Shown here one piece after another: positions 26,367 through 34,886 of a stretch of 64,000 nucleotides of DNA. The position numbers and the translations under genes were made by a program. Position 1 is the first letter of the stretch. Each line of letters begins with the position of its first letter. This DNA comes from Rhodococcus oryzae (GTDB lineage: Bacteria; Actinomycetota; Actinomycetes; Mycobacteriales; Mycobacteriaceae): assembly GCF_005049235.1 (NCBI RefSeq), contig NZ_SUMD01000003.1, positions 372,001 to 436,000 on the forward strand, written 5' to 3'. Below the pieces are notes generated by a model that was given only the letters and a program-made list of their open reading frames with translations, did no database searches and had not been told where the DNA came from.

Positions 26367-27361
26367 GCGACGCTCCGTTCGGTATCGGACTCGGCTGCGG
26401 CGGAATCGGATTCGTCGGTTCCGTGGCCGGTGATGGTGAGGAAGACCTCGTCGAGGCTGGGCTTGCTGACCGTGATCTCGTCGACCGCGATCCCGTGCTC
26501 TCGGAGCCGGATCAGCAGTTCGGGGGTGACCGACGGATCGGTCAGCGGGGCGGTGAGCCTGCCCGCCTCCGGGGTGATCGCGACCTCGACGCCGAGAGAC
26601 TCGGCGAGCAGCGATCGGGTCTGCTCGACGCGCGTCTTGTCGACGAGCTTGAGCTGCAGCGCGGACATCCCGACCGAGGCCTTGAGTTCGTCGGCGGTGC
26701 CGTCTGCGATGACCTTGCCTCGGTCGATGACCGCGATCCGGTCGGCCAGTTGGTCGGCCTCGTCGAGGTACTGGGTGGTGAGCAGGACGGTGGATCCCTC
26801 CGCGACGAGTCGGCGGATGGTCTCCCACATCTGGGCGCGGGTGCGCGGGTCGAGGCCGGTGGTGGGCTCGTCGAGGAACAGCAGCGGCGGGTGCGCGATC
26901 AGGCTGGCGGCCAGGTCGAGGCGCCTACGCATGCCGCCGGAGAAGTTCTTCAGTGGCTTGGTCGCGGCCTCGACGAGGTCGAACTCCTCCAGCAGTTCGG
27001 CGGACTTGCGGCGGGCGTCCGATCGGGACAGGCCGAGCAGCCTGGAGAAGATCATCAGGTTCTCGGTGGCGGTGAGGTCCTCGTCGACGGACGCGTACTG
27101 GCCGGTGACCCCGACCAGGGAGCGGACGGCGGTGGGTTCGCGCACCACGTCGTGGCCGAAGATCCGGGCCTGCCCGCCGTCGGGTCGGAGCAGGGTGGCG
27201 AGCATCCGGACGGTGGTGGTCTTGCCCGCACCGTTGGGGCCGAGCACGCCGTAGACGGAACCGGTCGGGACGGTGAGGCTGACGCCGTCGACGGCCGTGG
27301 CGTCTCCGAATCGCTTGACCAACCCAACCGCTTCGATGGCGGGGGGAACCGAGAGGTTCAT
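26363..27361 (-). CDS. ABC transporter ATPase, DrrA-like
   Basis: 332 residues. Walker A GPNGAGKTTTVRML, Q-loop GVTGQYASVDEDLTATENL, signature NFSGGMRRRLDLAASL, Walker B LLFLDEPTTGLDPRTR, and a C-terminal DrrA-type extension (from about GMSALQLKLVDKTRVEQ) ending with a Ser/Asp-rich tail. The VDEDLTATEN sequence is characteristic of the daunorubicin-resistance subfamily. ATG at 27361 with AAAGGAC upstream. First gene of a two-gene exporter operon with the ABC-2 permease. About 190 bases upstream, up to menE, hold only an imperfect direct repeat. Confidence 0.9.
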   Translation of the reverse strand: MNLSVPPAIEAVGLVKRFGDATAVDGVSLTVPTGSVYGVLGPNGAGKTTTVRMLATLLRPDGGQARIFGHDVVREPTAVRSLVGVTGQYASVDEDLTATENLMIFSRLLGLSRSDARRKSAELLEEFDLVEAATKPLKNFSGGMRRRLDLAASLIAHPPLLFLDEPTTGLDPRTRAQMWETIRRLVAEGSTVLLTTQYLDEADQLADRIAVIDRGKVIADGTADELKASVGMSALQLKLVDKTRVEQTRSLLAESLGVEVAITPEAGRLTAPLTDPSVTPELLIRLREHGIAVDEITVSKPSLDEVFLTITGHGTDESDSAAAESDTERSVA

Positions 27362-27553
27362 GCGGTGTCCTTTCGTGGAATTCGAATGACACAACAGTGC
27401 GGGGCCGCCCTTGCACGGGCCTTGCGTCGCGCATGCGGGCGCTGTCGCGGCGCGAAGTCGTTGCTGTCGCGGTGCAAGCCCGGTGAGTCAACCCTGGTCG
27501 ACGGCTTGGTGCGAGCGGTCCTCGACGGGATCGCATCGCGCTGAGTGAGAGCG

Positions 27554-28714
27554 CTATCCCGTCGCGGGGCCGGTGAACTGCTCGGCCAGTGCCCGGCGGT
27601 CCACCTTGCCGGGTCCGCGTAGCGGCAGCGCAGGCATCAGGTGCAGTTCGCGGGGCGCCGCGGTCGAGTCCACGGTCCGCTCCACGTGGGCGCGCAGATC
27701 CTCGAGGGTGGGCGCGGTGCCCGCGGCAGGCACGACCGCCGCCACCACGCGCTGGCCGAGCCGCGCGTCGGGAACCCCGAACACCGCGCATTCGGCCACC
27801 GCGGGATGGGCGGACAGGGCCGCCTCCACCACCTGCGGGACGACCGTCAGCCCGCCCGTCGAGATCGCCTCGTCCAGCCGGCCCGTGATCGACAGCACGC
27901 CGTCCGACAGCAGGCCCGCGTCGTCGGTACGGAACCAGCCCGGTTCCGCGAACGCCGGATGGTCGGGCAGCCCGCGATACCCCGAGGCCAACACCGGTCC
28001 GCCCAACAGCACGCGGGAGTCCTCGATCCGCACCCGTACCCCGTCGAGCGGTACCCCGTCATAGACGCAGCCGCCGCAGGTCTCGCTCATCCCGTAGGTA
28101 CGGACGACCGTGATGCCCGCGGTGCGCGCCCGTTCGAGTACCGGCGCCGGGGTGGCGGCGCCGCCGAGCAGCACCGCGTCGAGTTCGGCCAGCGCGGCAG
28201 TGGCCGCCGGGTGATCGAGCGCCTTGATCAACTGGGTCGGCACCAGCGAGGTGTAGCGGCGCGGCCCGGTCATCGCAGCGATCGCGCCCGGCAGGACAGT
28301 GGGGTCGAAACCCGTTGCGACGTCGACTATCACGGGCTCGGTGCCGGCGAGCAGGCCGCGCAACAGCACCTGGATCCCCGCGATGTGGTGTGCGGGGAGC
28401 GCCAGCAGCCACGACCCCGGCCCGCCGAGGCGGGAGTGGGTGGCCTCGCCGCTGGCGCGTAGCGCGGCGGCGGTGAGCAGGGCCCCCTTGGGGGTCCCGG
28501 TGGTCCCCGAAGTCGCGACGACCAGAGCGGTTGATCCGTCGATCGGCTCACCCGGGTGCAGGGCATCGGTCAGGCGCCGGATCTCACGGTCGTCGTCGGC
28601 GGGCACGGGGAGCAGCGCCGGTCCGTCGCCCGCGAGCGCGCGTTCGAGCTGGGGGAGTGCTTCTCGGGTGGCCGGGCCGGATCGGACGGGTAGGACCTCG
28701 AGCGTGCCGGTCAC
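27554..28714 (-). CDS. menE: o-Succinylbenzoate-CoA ligase
   Basis: 386-residue acyl-adenylate-forming enzyme (EC 6.2.1.26). The AMP-binding P-loop is VVATSGTTGTPKGALL, followed by RTYGMSETCGGCVYDG, WFRTDDAGLLSDG, GRLDEAISTGG and the catalytic lysine in LPLRGPGKVDRRAL. It is short compared with general acyl-CoA ligases, as expected for actinobacterial MenE. GTG start, with GGAAG 8 bases upstream inside the end of the MarR gene. The gap to the MarR stop is 4 bases, so the two genes are probably co-transcribed. Confidence 0.94.
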   Translation of the reverse strand: MTGTLEVLPVRSGPATREALPQLERALAGDGPALLPVPADDDREIRRLTDALHPGEPIDGSTALVVATSGTTGTPKGALLTAAALRASGEATHSRLGGPGSWLLALPAHHIAGIQVLLRGLLAGTEPVIVDVATGFDPTVLPGAIAAMTGPRRYTSLVPTQLIKALDHPAATAALAELDAVLLGGAATPAPVLERARTAGITVVRTYGMSETCGGCVYDGVPLDGVRVRIEDSRVLLGGPVLASGYRGLPDHPAFAEPGWFRTDDAGLLSDGVLSITGRLDEAISTGGLTVVPQVVEAALSAHPAVAECAVFGVPDARLGQRVVAAVVPAAGTAPTLEDLRAHVERTVDSTAAPRELHLMPALPLRGPGKVDRRALAEQFTGPATG

Positions 28715-28718
28715 CGAC

Positions 28719-29177
28719 TCAGTCTTCCGAGCACTCGTGCTGCACGGACGCCACGTCGACCCAGTCGAGCATGGTCCTCAGCGACGCGAGGTCGCGCTCG
28801 GAGAAGGCGGCAAACAGTTCGCGTTCGGCCTCGTTCAGCGCGGAGTCGACCTTCCGGAGTGCCGCCGTCCCCGCCTCGGTGATCTCCACGATGTGTCGCC
28901 GCCGGTCGGCGGGATCGCGGCGGCGCTCGGCCAGGCCATCGCTCTCCAGTTCGTTGAGGATCGCGACGAGTTGGCTGGGGTCGACCTCGAGCATGTCGGA
29001 AAGCGCTCGCTGGCTCACCGGGCCGGTGCCGAGGTGCATCAGAGTCATCGCGTGGCGCGGGTGCAGTCCGGTTACCCCGAGGGCGCCGCGAATCCGGGCG
29101 CTGGTGGCCTCGCCGCGCCAGGCGAGGAGGAATCCGAGGCGGTCGGTGGGGGCGCCGTCGACCCGTTCTGCAGCCAT
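28719..29177 (-). CDS. MarR-family regulator upstream of menE
   Basis: 152 residues with winged HTH VSQRALSDMLEVDPSQLVAILNELESDGLAERRRDPADRRRHIVEIT, the RRDPADRRRH wing being typical of MarR. It sits 4 bases before menE in the same direction and is divergent from a DoxX-like gene, with a palindrome in between. It may control both the DoxX-like gene and, by co-transcription, menE. Ligand unknown. Confidence 0.87.
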   Translation of the reverse strand: MAAERVDGAPTDRLGFLLAWRGEATSARIRGALGVTGLHPRHAMTLMHLGTGPVSQRALSDMLEVDPSQLVAILNELESDGLAERRRDPADRRRHIVEITEAGTAALRKVDSALNEAERELFAAFSERDLASLRTMLDWVDVASVQHECSED

Positions 29178-29196
29178 TCAGCCACCGTATCAGCAC

Positions 29197-29209
29197 CTCC
29201 ATTTTGGAG
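29197..29209. promoter_or_regulatory. Candidate MarR operator
   Basis: CTCCATTTTGGAG has 5-bp arms around three bases, 20 bases before the MarR start codon and 60 bases before the divergent DoxX-like gene. A further CTCC follows directly, giving overlapping GGAG/CTCC repeats. Confidence 0.45.
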
Positions 29210-29268
29210 ACTCCTCAATCATTGTTACGCTTCAACGATCTTTGCCTGTTAACCATTGGAGGTCGCTC

Positions 29269-29616
29269 ATGTTCATCGCCTATGCCGTCATCGCTGTGGT
29301 CCTCGCCCTAGCTCTCAGTACCTCGGCATTTCTCACCTTCACCCGCAACGAGAAGTTGGTCGGGGGCTTCGCGGAACTCGGTGTTCCCGATGCGTTGCTG
29401 CCGCGTCTCGCCCTCGCCAAGGCGGCGGGCGCCGCCGGGTTGCTGATCGGCCTCGTGGTGCCGGTGATCGGTGTGGCGGCGGCGGTCGGTGTCGCGCTGT
29501 ACTTCCTCGGCGCCGTCGTCGCGCACGTGCGTGCCCACGACTATGCGATCGCGCCCGCGGTCGTGCTCGGGCTGGCGGCAGTCGCCGCGGTGGTGCTCAG
29601 GATCGCGACTGCATGA
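29269..29616 (+). CDS. DoxX-like membrane protein
   Basis: 115 residues with four hydrophobic segments (FIAYAVIAVVLALALSTSA; a helix around LALAKAAGAAGLLIGLVVPVIG; VAAAVGVALYFLGAVVAHVRAHDY; VVLGLAAVAAVVLRI), the DoxX-like pattern. The ATG has GGAGG 6 bases upstream. DoxX-like proteins next to MarR regulators are frequent and are linked to redox or thiol stress in mycobacteria, but the activity of this one is unknown. Confidence 0.8.
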   Translation: MFIAYAVIAVVLALALSTSAFLTFTRNEKLVGGFAELGVPDALLPRLALAKAAGAAGLLIGLVVPVIGVAAAVGVALYFLGAVVAHVRAHDYAIAPAVVLGLAAVAAVVLRIATA

Positions 29617-29742
29617 CCTGCGTTGCGGTTGAAGATCCTGTGCGCGCCCACCAGGTCTCGGGAATCGACGGCCCGTCTCTCGGCCGACATTGTCCCCTCG
29701 TGTGCGTGACGCGGTCGGAACAGAACGAGGAGTAACCGCACG

Positions 29743-29949
29743 ATGAAGTTCGCCGTTTCGGGCTCGACTGGACCTTCGTCCGTTTCATCGCCCCGAAGGA
29801 CCGGCACCGCACAGGGCGTCGCGCATGAGGGGTTCTTCGGCACCGACAAGATCGGGTGGTCGATCACCCGTGCGGACATCGCCGCGTTCACGGCCGCGCA
29901 GGTCGGCAGTGTCACCTACATCGGAGCGGCACCGGCAATCAGTAACTGA
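29743..29949 (+). pseudogene. Remnant of an NAD(P)-binding (NmrA/SDR-like) protein gene
   Basis: An ATG with GAGGAG upstream opens MKFAVSGSTG, the typical start of an NAD(P)-binding reductase (GxTG loop). The sequence then jumps to a late part of the same family: in the next frame 29763 onward reads LDWTFVRFIAPKD, and the first frame resumes GFFGTDKIGWSITRADIAAF and ends VTYIGAAPAISN. A normal member has about 200 residues; here about 130 middle residues are missing and two frames are needed, so it is an internal deletion with frameshift. The 418 bases between the DoxX-like and DUF222 genes hold nothing else recognisable. Confidence 0.6.
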
Positions 29950-30022
29950 ACCGACTCTCATCGCCGCTTGACGGATCCGGTAGCTCGGAGTGTGTCGCCG
30001 GATGGATGTCGGACCCTGGCAG

Positions 30023-30028
30023 TAGAAT
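30023..30028 (+). promoter_or_regulatory. -10 element of the DUF222/HNH gene (leaderless)
   Basis: TAGAAT ends 6 bases before the ATG at 30035, so transcription should start at or next to the start codon; there is no ribosome site. No clear -35. Confidence 0.5.
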
Positions 30029-30034
30029 TAGAAC

Positions 30035-31558
30035 ATGAGTTCGATCGATGGGGTCGGGGCCGGGGAGCAGGTGCAGGAACACCTGTCTGCGTTGGCCGCC
30101 GCTATCGATGGGCTCACTGCGTGCGATCTGACCGGGTTGTCTGACGGCGAGCTGACGTCGGTCATGCAGCAGGTCGAAAAGTCGCTTCGTCGGGCCGGGG
30201 CGGTGGGGCACCGGCTGATCGTGGAGACGGCAGAACGATCCCTACCCGGCAAGCTGGGCCACAAGTCCGTCAACAAACTGCTCATCGCCGTGCTGCGGAT
30301 CTCCGCGGCCGATGCCTCCGCTCGGGTCACCGCGGCGAAATCGCTGGGCACCTGGCATGCGCTGTCCGGCCAGCCGCTACCCGCGGACCTGCCCGAAACC
30401 GCTGCCGCGCAACGCGACGGCAACATCGGACCGGACCACGCCCGCGCGATACGCGAGACCATCCGCAAGATCCCCCACGCAGTCAGCAGTACCGACGTCA
30501 CCGCCGCGGAGCAGGTCCTCGCCGAGCTGGCGCGCTCGGCAACACCGGAGGACGTCGAGAAGGCCGGGCACGAGCTGCTCGCGCACCTGAATCCGGACGG
30601 CAACCTCACCGACGAGAGAGACCGCAAGCGTCTGCGCGGGATCCGCCTCGGCCGCCAGGACAAAAACCTCATGACCCCGATCTCCGGTCACCTCGACCCC
30701 GAAGCCAGAGCATTGCTCGACCCGATCTTGGCGAAGTGGGCGCGGCCCGGGATGAACAATCCCTACGACCCCGAATCACCCACCGGCGCCGCCGAACACC
30801 CTGGTGTCGACCGCGACCAGCTTGCCGCCGCCGCCGGACGCGACACCCGCACCACCGCACAACGCAACCACGACGCCTTCAAAGAAGCGCTGCGCGCCCT
30901 TCTGGGTTCCGGCGTCCTCGGCTCCCATCGCGGGCTGCCGGTGACGACGATCCTGACGATGACCGTCGATCAACTCGAACAACAAACAGGTGTGGTCACC
31001 ACCGCATCCGGGGGAATCGTCCCCATCAAGGACGCCCTCAAGCTCGCCGAACGGTCACATCCCGTGCTGGTGCTCTTCGACCACAACGGCAGACCACTAC
31101 ACCTCGGACGGAGCAAACGCCTCGCCACCGCCGACCAACGGCTCGCATTGATCGCGGCCGAAGGTGGTTGCACCCGGCCCGGCTGCGACGCCCCGGCCAC
31201 GATGACCGCCGTCCACCACGTCCACGACTGGTCCAGGGGCGGCGTCACCGACATCGGCGCGCTGACCCTCGGGTGCGACGGCTGCCACGCCCTCATCCAC
31301 GACGGGCCCGGCGGCTGGAAGACCGTCACTGCCCCCGAGGGCACCGAATATGCGGGCCGCACCGAGTGGATCGCACCGCCGCACATCGACCCTGAGCAGA
31401 AACCCCGCGTCAACCACCGCCATCACCCGCGACAGCTTCTCGAGCGCGCCCGGCGAAAGGCCAACGCCCGCAGGGAGGCCGGCATACGCGAGCGGGGTGG
31501 GTCATGGCCGCGGCGAGATGCGCGGGGCGAAGGGCCGGCCGCAGACGGTCTCCCGTAG
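30035..31558 (+). CDS. DUF222/13E12-family HNH endonuclease-like protein
   Basis: 507 residues of the actinobacterial 13E12 repeat family: N-terminal helical DUF222 region (about 20-330) and a C-terminal HNH domain with CTRPGCDAPATMTAVHHVHDWSRGGVTDIGALTLGCDGCHALIHDG, which keeps the two CxxC-like zinc pairs and the HH of the nuclease. The C terminus is basic. Such genes occur in many near-identical copies in rhodococci and nocardiae and are thought to be self-propagating or host-tamed nucleases; biochemical role unproven. No transposase or long terminal repeats flank it. Confidence 0.9.
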   Translation: MSSIDGVGAGEQVQEHLSALAAAIDGLTACDLTGLSDGELTSVMQQVEKSLRRAGAVGHRLIVETAERSLPGKLGHKSVNKLLIAVLRISAADASARVTAAKSLGTWHALSGQPLPADLPETAAAQRDGNIGPDHARAIRETIRKIPHAVSSTDVTAAEQVLAELARSATPEDVEKAGHELLAHLNPDGNLTDERDRKRLRGIRLGRQDKNLMTPISGHLDPEARALLDPILAKWARPGMNNPYDPESPTGAAEHPGVDRDQLAAAAGRDTRTTAQRNHDAFKEALRALLGSGVLGSHRGLPVTTILTMTVDQLEQQTGVVTTASGGIVPIKDALKLAERSHPVLVLFDHNGRPLHLGRSKRLATADQRLALIAAEGGCTRPGCDAPATMTAVHHVHDWSRGGVTDIGALTLGCDGCHALIHDGPGGWKTVTAPEGTEYAGRTEWIAPPHIDPEQKPRVNHRHHPRQLLERARRKANARREAGIRERGGSWPRRDARGEGPAADGLP

Positions 31559-31598
31559 CGGCCGGCCGCGGCCAATCCCCAGCGGGCGTCTCAGGCCC

Positions 31599-32282
31599 TC
31601 ACGCCGAGAGCGTCGCTCGTGCGAGGCGATCGTGCAGCGCCCGCACCATCTCCGACGCCACCACGGCGTACCCACTCATCGTGAAATGGATCTGGTCCGC
31701 GCTCATCAGATCCGGCCGCAGCCGAAGCGGGTGCTCCCACAGGTCGATCAGGACCGCGTCATAGCGAGCGGCCAGGGCGCGGGTGACGTCGTTGAGATGG
31801 GCGATGCGATCGCGCATGGTCCGAAGTTGCTTGTCGACGAAGACGTCGGCCAGCGCGAGCGTGGAAATCTGTGCGCCGGACCGGTGTATCGCCGCGAATG
31901 CGGTCTCGAGATTACGGGCCATCGCGTCGAGGTCGGCATCCGGAAGCCACAGGTCGTTGCCGCCGAAGGTGATGTGCACCAGGTCGGCGTCGAAGTCGAG
32001 CACGGTCTGCAGTTGCTCGTCGAGGACCTGCGCGCTGGTCGCGCCCATCCGCCCGGTGTTCAGGTAGGACACGTCCGGACGCGCCGACCGCAGTCCCGTC
32101 GTGACCCGGTCCGCCCAGGTGGCGGTCTCGTAGCCGGGGCTGGGATCACCGATGCCCTTCGCTATCGAGTCGCCCATGACCGCGAACCGCGACCAGGGCG
32201 CGTCGGTCAGCAGGGCGCGGATCTCGTCGGCGTCGAGGCACATCGGATCGGTCGCCTCGGTTCGGATCATGTTGTGGCTCAT
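31599..32282 (-). CDS. SGNH/GDSL-type esterase
   Basis: 227 residues with all SGNH blocks: Ser in AVMGDSIAKG, Gly in NTGRMGATS, Asn in ITFGGNDLWLP, and Asp/His in SADQIHFTMSGY. No signal peptide is visible, so it is probably cytoplasmic, acting on small esters or acyl thioesters. Its start is 11 bases from the stop of the upstream MFS gene, so both may be one transcript under TetR control. Confidence 0.87.
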   Translation of the reverse strand: MSHNMIRTEATDPMCLDADEIRALLTDAPWSRFAVMGDSIAKGIGDPSPGYETATWADRVTTGLRSARPDVSYLNTGRMGATSAQVLDEQLQTVLDFDADLVHITFGGNDLWLPDADLDAMARNLETAFAAIHRSGAQISTLALADVFVDKQLRTMRDRIAHLNDVTRALAARYDAVLIDLWEHPLRLRPDLMSADQIHFTMSGYAVVASEMVRALHDRLARATLSA

Positions 32283-32293
32283 CGCTGTTACCC

Positions 32294-33742
32294 CTAGCTC
32301 TCGGCGAGAATCGTGGTGTCGGTGTCGGTGTCGGAATGGGTCGCCTGCTTCTCGGTCAGGGCGGCGACGAGGATTCCGGCGGCCACCGCGGTGACCGCGC
32401 AGGTGAGAAAGAGGAGGTGGAAACCGGCCAGCGCGTCGCCCGGATGGGCGGCGAGGATCGAGGCGAGCACGCCAACGCCGAGCGCACCGCCGACCTGGCG
32501 GGACATCAGGTTCATCCCGACCCCCGACGCGAACTGCTGAGGCGGAAGGGAACTCGCCGCGGCGGTGCCGAGGACCGTGACGAGTAAGCCGATACCGCCG
32601 CCGCCCAGGAGGGAGGCGGGAGCCCAGACGGACCACAGGTGCGGCGTTGCGCCGAACGCATCGGTGCTCGCCCAGAACGCCGAGCCCGCGAACATCAGTG
32701 CGCCCAGCACCCCCAGTAGGCGTAGTGCGTTGGCGGAGCCCGCGCGGCCGGCTACCGTCGCCGTCACCATGGCGGCCACCGCTCCGACGCTGAGCGCCGC
32801 GGCGGACTGCAGGACTGTGTAACCCCAGATCGCGTCGAGGAACAGGGGGCCGGCCAGCAGCCAGGCGAACATCGCCGCACCGAACACGAACGAGGTGGCG
32901 TTGGTGAGGGCGTATCGCCGATTGCGCCACAGGTCGACCGCGATCGCCGGACTCGGATGCCGCCTGGACCGGACGAGGGCGACCGCCACGAGGATCAGTC
33001 CGGCGCCGACGGTGAGGAGCGTCGCAGGCGACGTCGTGCCCCAGCTCTGCCCCTCGGTCACGCCCGCCACCACCGCGCCGATGCCGAGCGCCGCGGCCAG
33101 GGTGCCCACGATGTCGGGGACGGCCGGTGCGCCGACTTCCCGGTGCGCGGGCTCGCCGGTTCGGAGGCCCGCGGCGAGCGCCACCAGGGCCGCCGCGATC
33201 GGAATGTTGATGACGAACACGGCGCGCCAGCCGAACGACTCGACGAGAGCGCCGCCGATCGCGGGGCCGACCACCGCCGCCAATCCACCCGCGGCGGACC
33301 ATGCGCCGATCGCGGCGGTGATCCGGTCGGGGGCGGTGGTGGCCAACACCAGTGCGAGTGCCGCCGGGATCATCAGCGCGGCGGTCGCGCCCTGCAGGAC
33401 GCGGCTGCCGATCAGCCACGGCGCACTCGGTGCGACCGCGCACAGCAGCGAGGTGACGGCGAACCCGACCAGGGCGACGAGGAAGATCCGCCGTCGGCCC
33501 AGACTGTCGGCGAGTCGGCCTCCCGGCGTCAGGAGTGCCGCGAATGCCACCGCGTAGCCGCTCACCACCCAGGTGAGGGTGGTAGGTGCGGCAGTGGTGA
33601 AGTCCCGGGCGATCGCCGGGAACGCGATGTTGACGACGGAGAGGTCGAGGAAGGCGACAAAGGTTGCGCTGCAGGCGATCAGGAGAGCGATGCGGGAGGA
33701 CGCCCGCGCCGGAGAGGGTGCCTGCTCGGACACTTCGGTCAT
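32294..33742 (-). CDS. MFS transporter, DHA2 family
   Basis: 482 residues, about 14 membrane helices, motif A GRLADSLGRRRIFLVALVG and motif around VLQGATAALMIPAALALV, with DLSVVNIAFPAI in helix 1 typical of EmrB/QacA drug pumps. The ATG at 33742 has GAAAGGA upstream. Divergent from a TetR-type gene with two identical operators between, so it is likely a drug-inducible pump. Confidence 0.88.
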   Translation of the reverse strand: MTEVSEQAPSPARASSRIALLIACSATFVAFLDLSVVNIAFPAIARDFTTAAPTTLTWVVSGYAVAFAALLTPGGRLADSLGRRRIFLVALVGFAVTSLLCAVAPSAPWLIGSRVLQGATAALMIPAALALVLATTAPDRITAAIGAWSAAGGLAAVVGPAIGGALVESFGWRAVFVINIPIAAALVALAAGLRTGEPAHREVGAPAVPDIVGTLAAALGIGAVVAGVTEGQSWGTTSPATLLTVGAGLILVAVALVRSRRHPSPAIAVDLWRNRRYALTNATSFVFGAAMFAWLLAGPLFLDAIWGYTVLQSAAALSVGAVAAMVTATVAGRAGSANALRLLGVLGALMFAGSAFWASTDAFGATPHLWSVWAPASLLGGGGIGLLVTVLGTAAASSLPPQQFASGVGMNLMSRQVGGALGVGVLASILAAHPGDALAGFHLLFLTCAVTAVAAGILVAALTEKQATHSDTDTDTTILAES

Positions 33743-33791
33743 GGTGGGTTCCTTTCGGAGGGGGTCCGACGAGGGTGGCCGGGGCGAAGAA

Positions 33792-33809
33792 AACGTACGA
33801 TCGTTCGTG
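33792..33809. promoter_or_regulatory. TetR-type operator, copy 1
   Basis: AACGTACGATCGTTCGTG, dyad-symmetric (AACG-N6-CGTT core). It lies 50 bases upstream of the MFS start codon and matches copy 2 in 17 of 18 positions. Confidence 0.65.
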
Positions 33810-33818
33810 TAGATACTG

Positions 33819-33836
33819 AACGTACGACCGTTCGTG
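33819..33836. promoter_or_regulatory. TetR-type operator, copy 2
   Basis: AACGTACGACCGTTCGTG, 27 bases downstream of copy 1 in the same orientation, and 33 bases before the TetR-type start codon. The spacing of 27 bases places the two on about the same face of the helix. Confidence 0.65.
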
Positions 33837-33868
33837 CAATTTGGCAAGAACTCGTGGAGAATGGAGCG

Positions 33869-34474
33869 ATGGTGGATACGGCTCAGACTTCCGACCAGCG
33901 GCTGATCAAGGGGGCGCTGGCTCGCGCCTCGATCGCCCGGCACGCGGCGGACGTCGCCTCGGTCGAGGGATTGACCGGTCTGAGCATCGGCAGGCTCGCC
34001 ACCGACCTCGGGCTGAGCAAGAGCGGCGTCGCGACACTGTTCGGCAGCAAGGAGAACCTTCAGGTCGCCGCGGTGCAGTCGGCCAGGGAGGTGTTCATCG
34101 AGCACGTCGTCCGGCCGAGCCTGAAGGAGCCCGGCGGGATGCCTCGGCTACGGGCGCTGATCGACCGTTGGTTCGACTTCGTGTCGGCGCCGGTGTTCCC
34201 CGGCGGTTGCTTCCGGGTCGCGACCGTCTCCGAGTTCGACAGCAGGCCCGGGCCGGTGCGTGACGCGATCGCGGCCGATCAGCGGGACTGGCGCGAGCTG
34301 CTCACGCGCGAGATCCGGCGGGCCCAGGATCAGGGCGCGGCGCAGGGGAAGGATGCCGCGGCGCTGGCGTTCGAGATCGAAGCGCTGCTCGGTGCGGTCA
34401 ACACCGCGCTGCGGATGGGGGAGTCGGAGGCGGCGCCGGTTGCCCGCGGGATCATCGACGGGCTGATCGCTTAG
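33869..34474 (+). CDS. TetR-family regulator
   Basis: 201 residues. N-terminal HTH: LTGLSIGRLATDLGLSKSGVATLFGSKENLQVAAVQSA, typical of TetR. The ligand domain contains PGGCFRVATVSEFDSRPGPVRDAI, seen in the TetR_C_6-like group. ATG at 33869 with GGAGA 8 bases upstream. Divergent from the MFS pump; two 18-bp operators lie between. Its stop overlaps the convergent DUF3349 gene by 4 bases. Confidence 0.9.
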   Translation: MVDTAQTSDQRLIKGALARASIARHAADVASVEGLTGLSIGRLATDLGLSKSGVATLFGSKENLQVAAVQSAREVFIEHVVRPSLKEPGGMPRLRALIDRWFDFVSAPVFPGGCFRVATVSEFDSRPGPVRDAIAADQRDWRELLTREIRRAQDQGAAQGKDAAALAFEIEALLGAVNTALRMGESEAAPVARGIIDGLIA

Positions 34475-34875
34475 CCGGTCTCCGGGGGAGTGTCCCCGTC
34501 CGCCGATGCCCCGTCGTCGGCGGCCGACTCGGCGTCACGGTCGAGCGCGCGCAGGGTCGTCGCCCCGTTCGGCCCGTCACCGGGTTCGTCGGCGAGCGGC
34601 CAGCCCCCGGCCGCGAGGTGTGCGCGCACCCGCTCGACATCGGACTCGACGGGCATCTCGTCCGTGACCTTGGTGATGAGCACCTGGATGTCGATCTTGT
34701 CGATCGGCGGCGGGAATTGCTCGACCAGTGCGTCGGTGACCGCGTGGACCTCTTCGTCGGAAAGGCGCCTGCGGAGCAGGGCGATCAACGGGATGTAGTC
34801 CTGTTCGGGCACACCGTTGGGATACCCGGCACGCAGCCACCCGAGTATCGAGGTGAGGAACGGTGGAAGGGCCAC
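34471..34875 (-). CDS. DUF3349 protein, copy B
   Basis: 134 residues from GTG (VALPPFLTSILGWLRAGYPNGVPEQDYIPLIALLRRRLS...), chosen over a longer frame because it leaves an 11-base gap to the upstream copy and keeps the family N terminus. The core (residues 1-95) aligns with the neighbouring copy; the C-terminal 35 residues are an acidic, low-complexity tail. DUF3349 proteins are small, helical and restricted to actinobacteria (Rv0543c type, from memory). Function unknown. Confidence 0.78.
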   Translation of the reverse strand: MALPPFLTSILGWLRAGYPNGVPEQDYIPLIALLRRRLSDEEVHAVTDALVEQFPPPIDKIDIQVLITKVTDEMPVESDVERVRAHLAAGGWPLADEPGDGPNGATTLRALDRDAESAADDGASADGDTPPETG

Positions 34876-34886
34876 GGCGGTGCGTC

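Noticed and set aside
27441-27472. Direct repeat GCTGTCGCGG, two copies upstream of the DrrA-like gene
   Set aside because: Ten bases, GC-rich, without symmetry or promoter relation; compatible with chance in this composition.
30035-31558. DUF222/HNH gene as part of an insertion sequence or intron
   Set aside because: No transposase, no terminal inverted repeats, no target duplication and no reverse transcriptase were seen; treated as a family repeat gene only.
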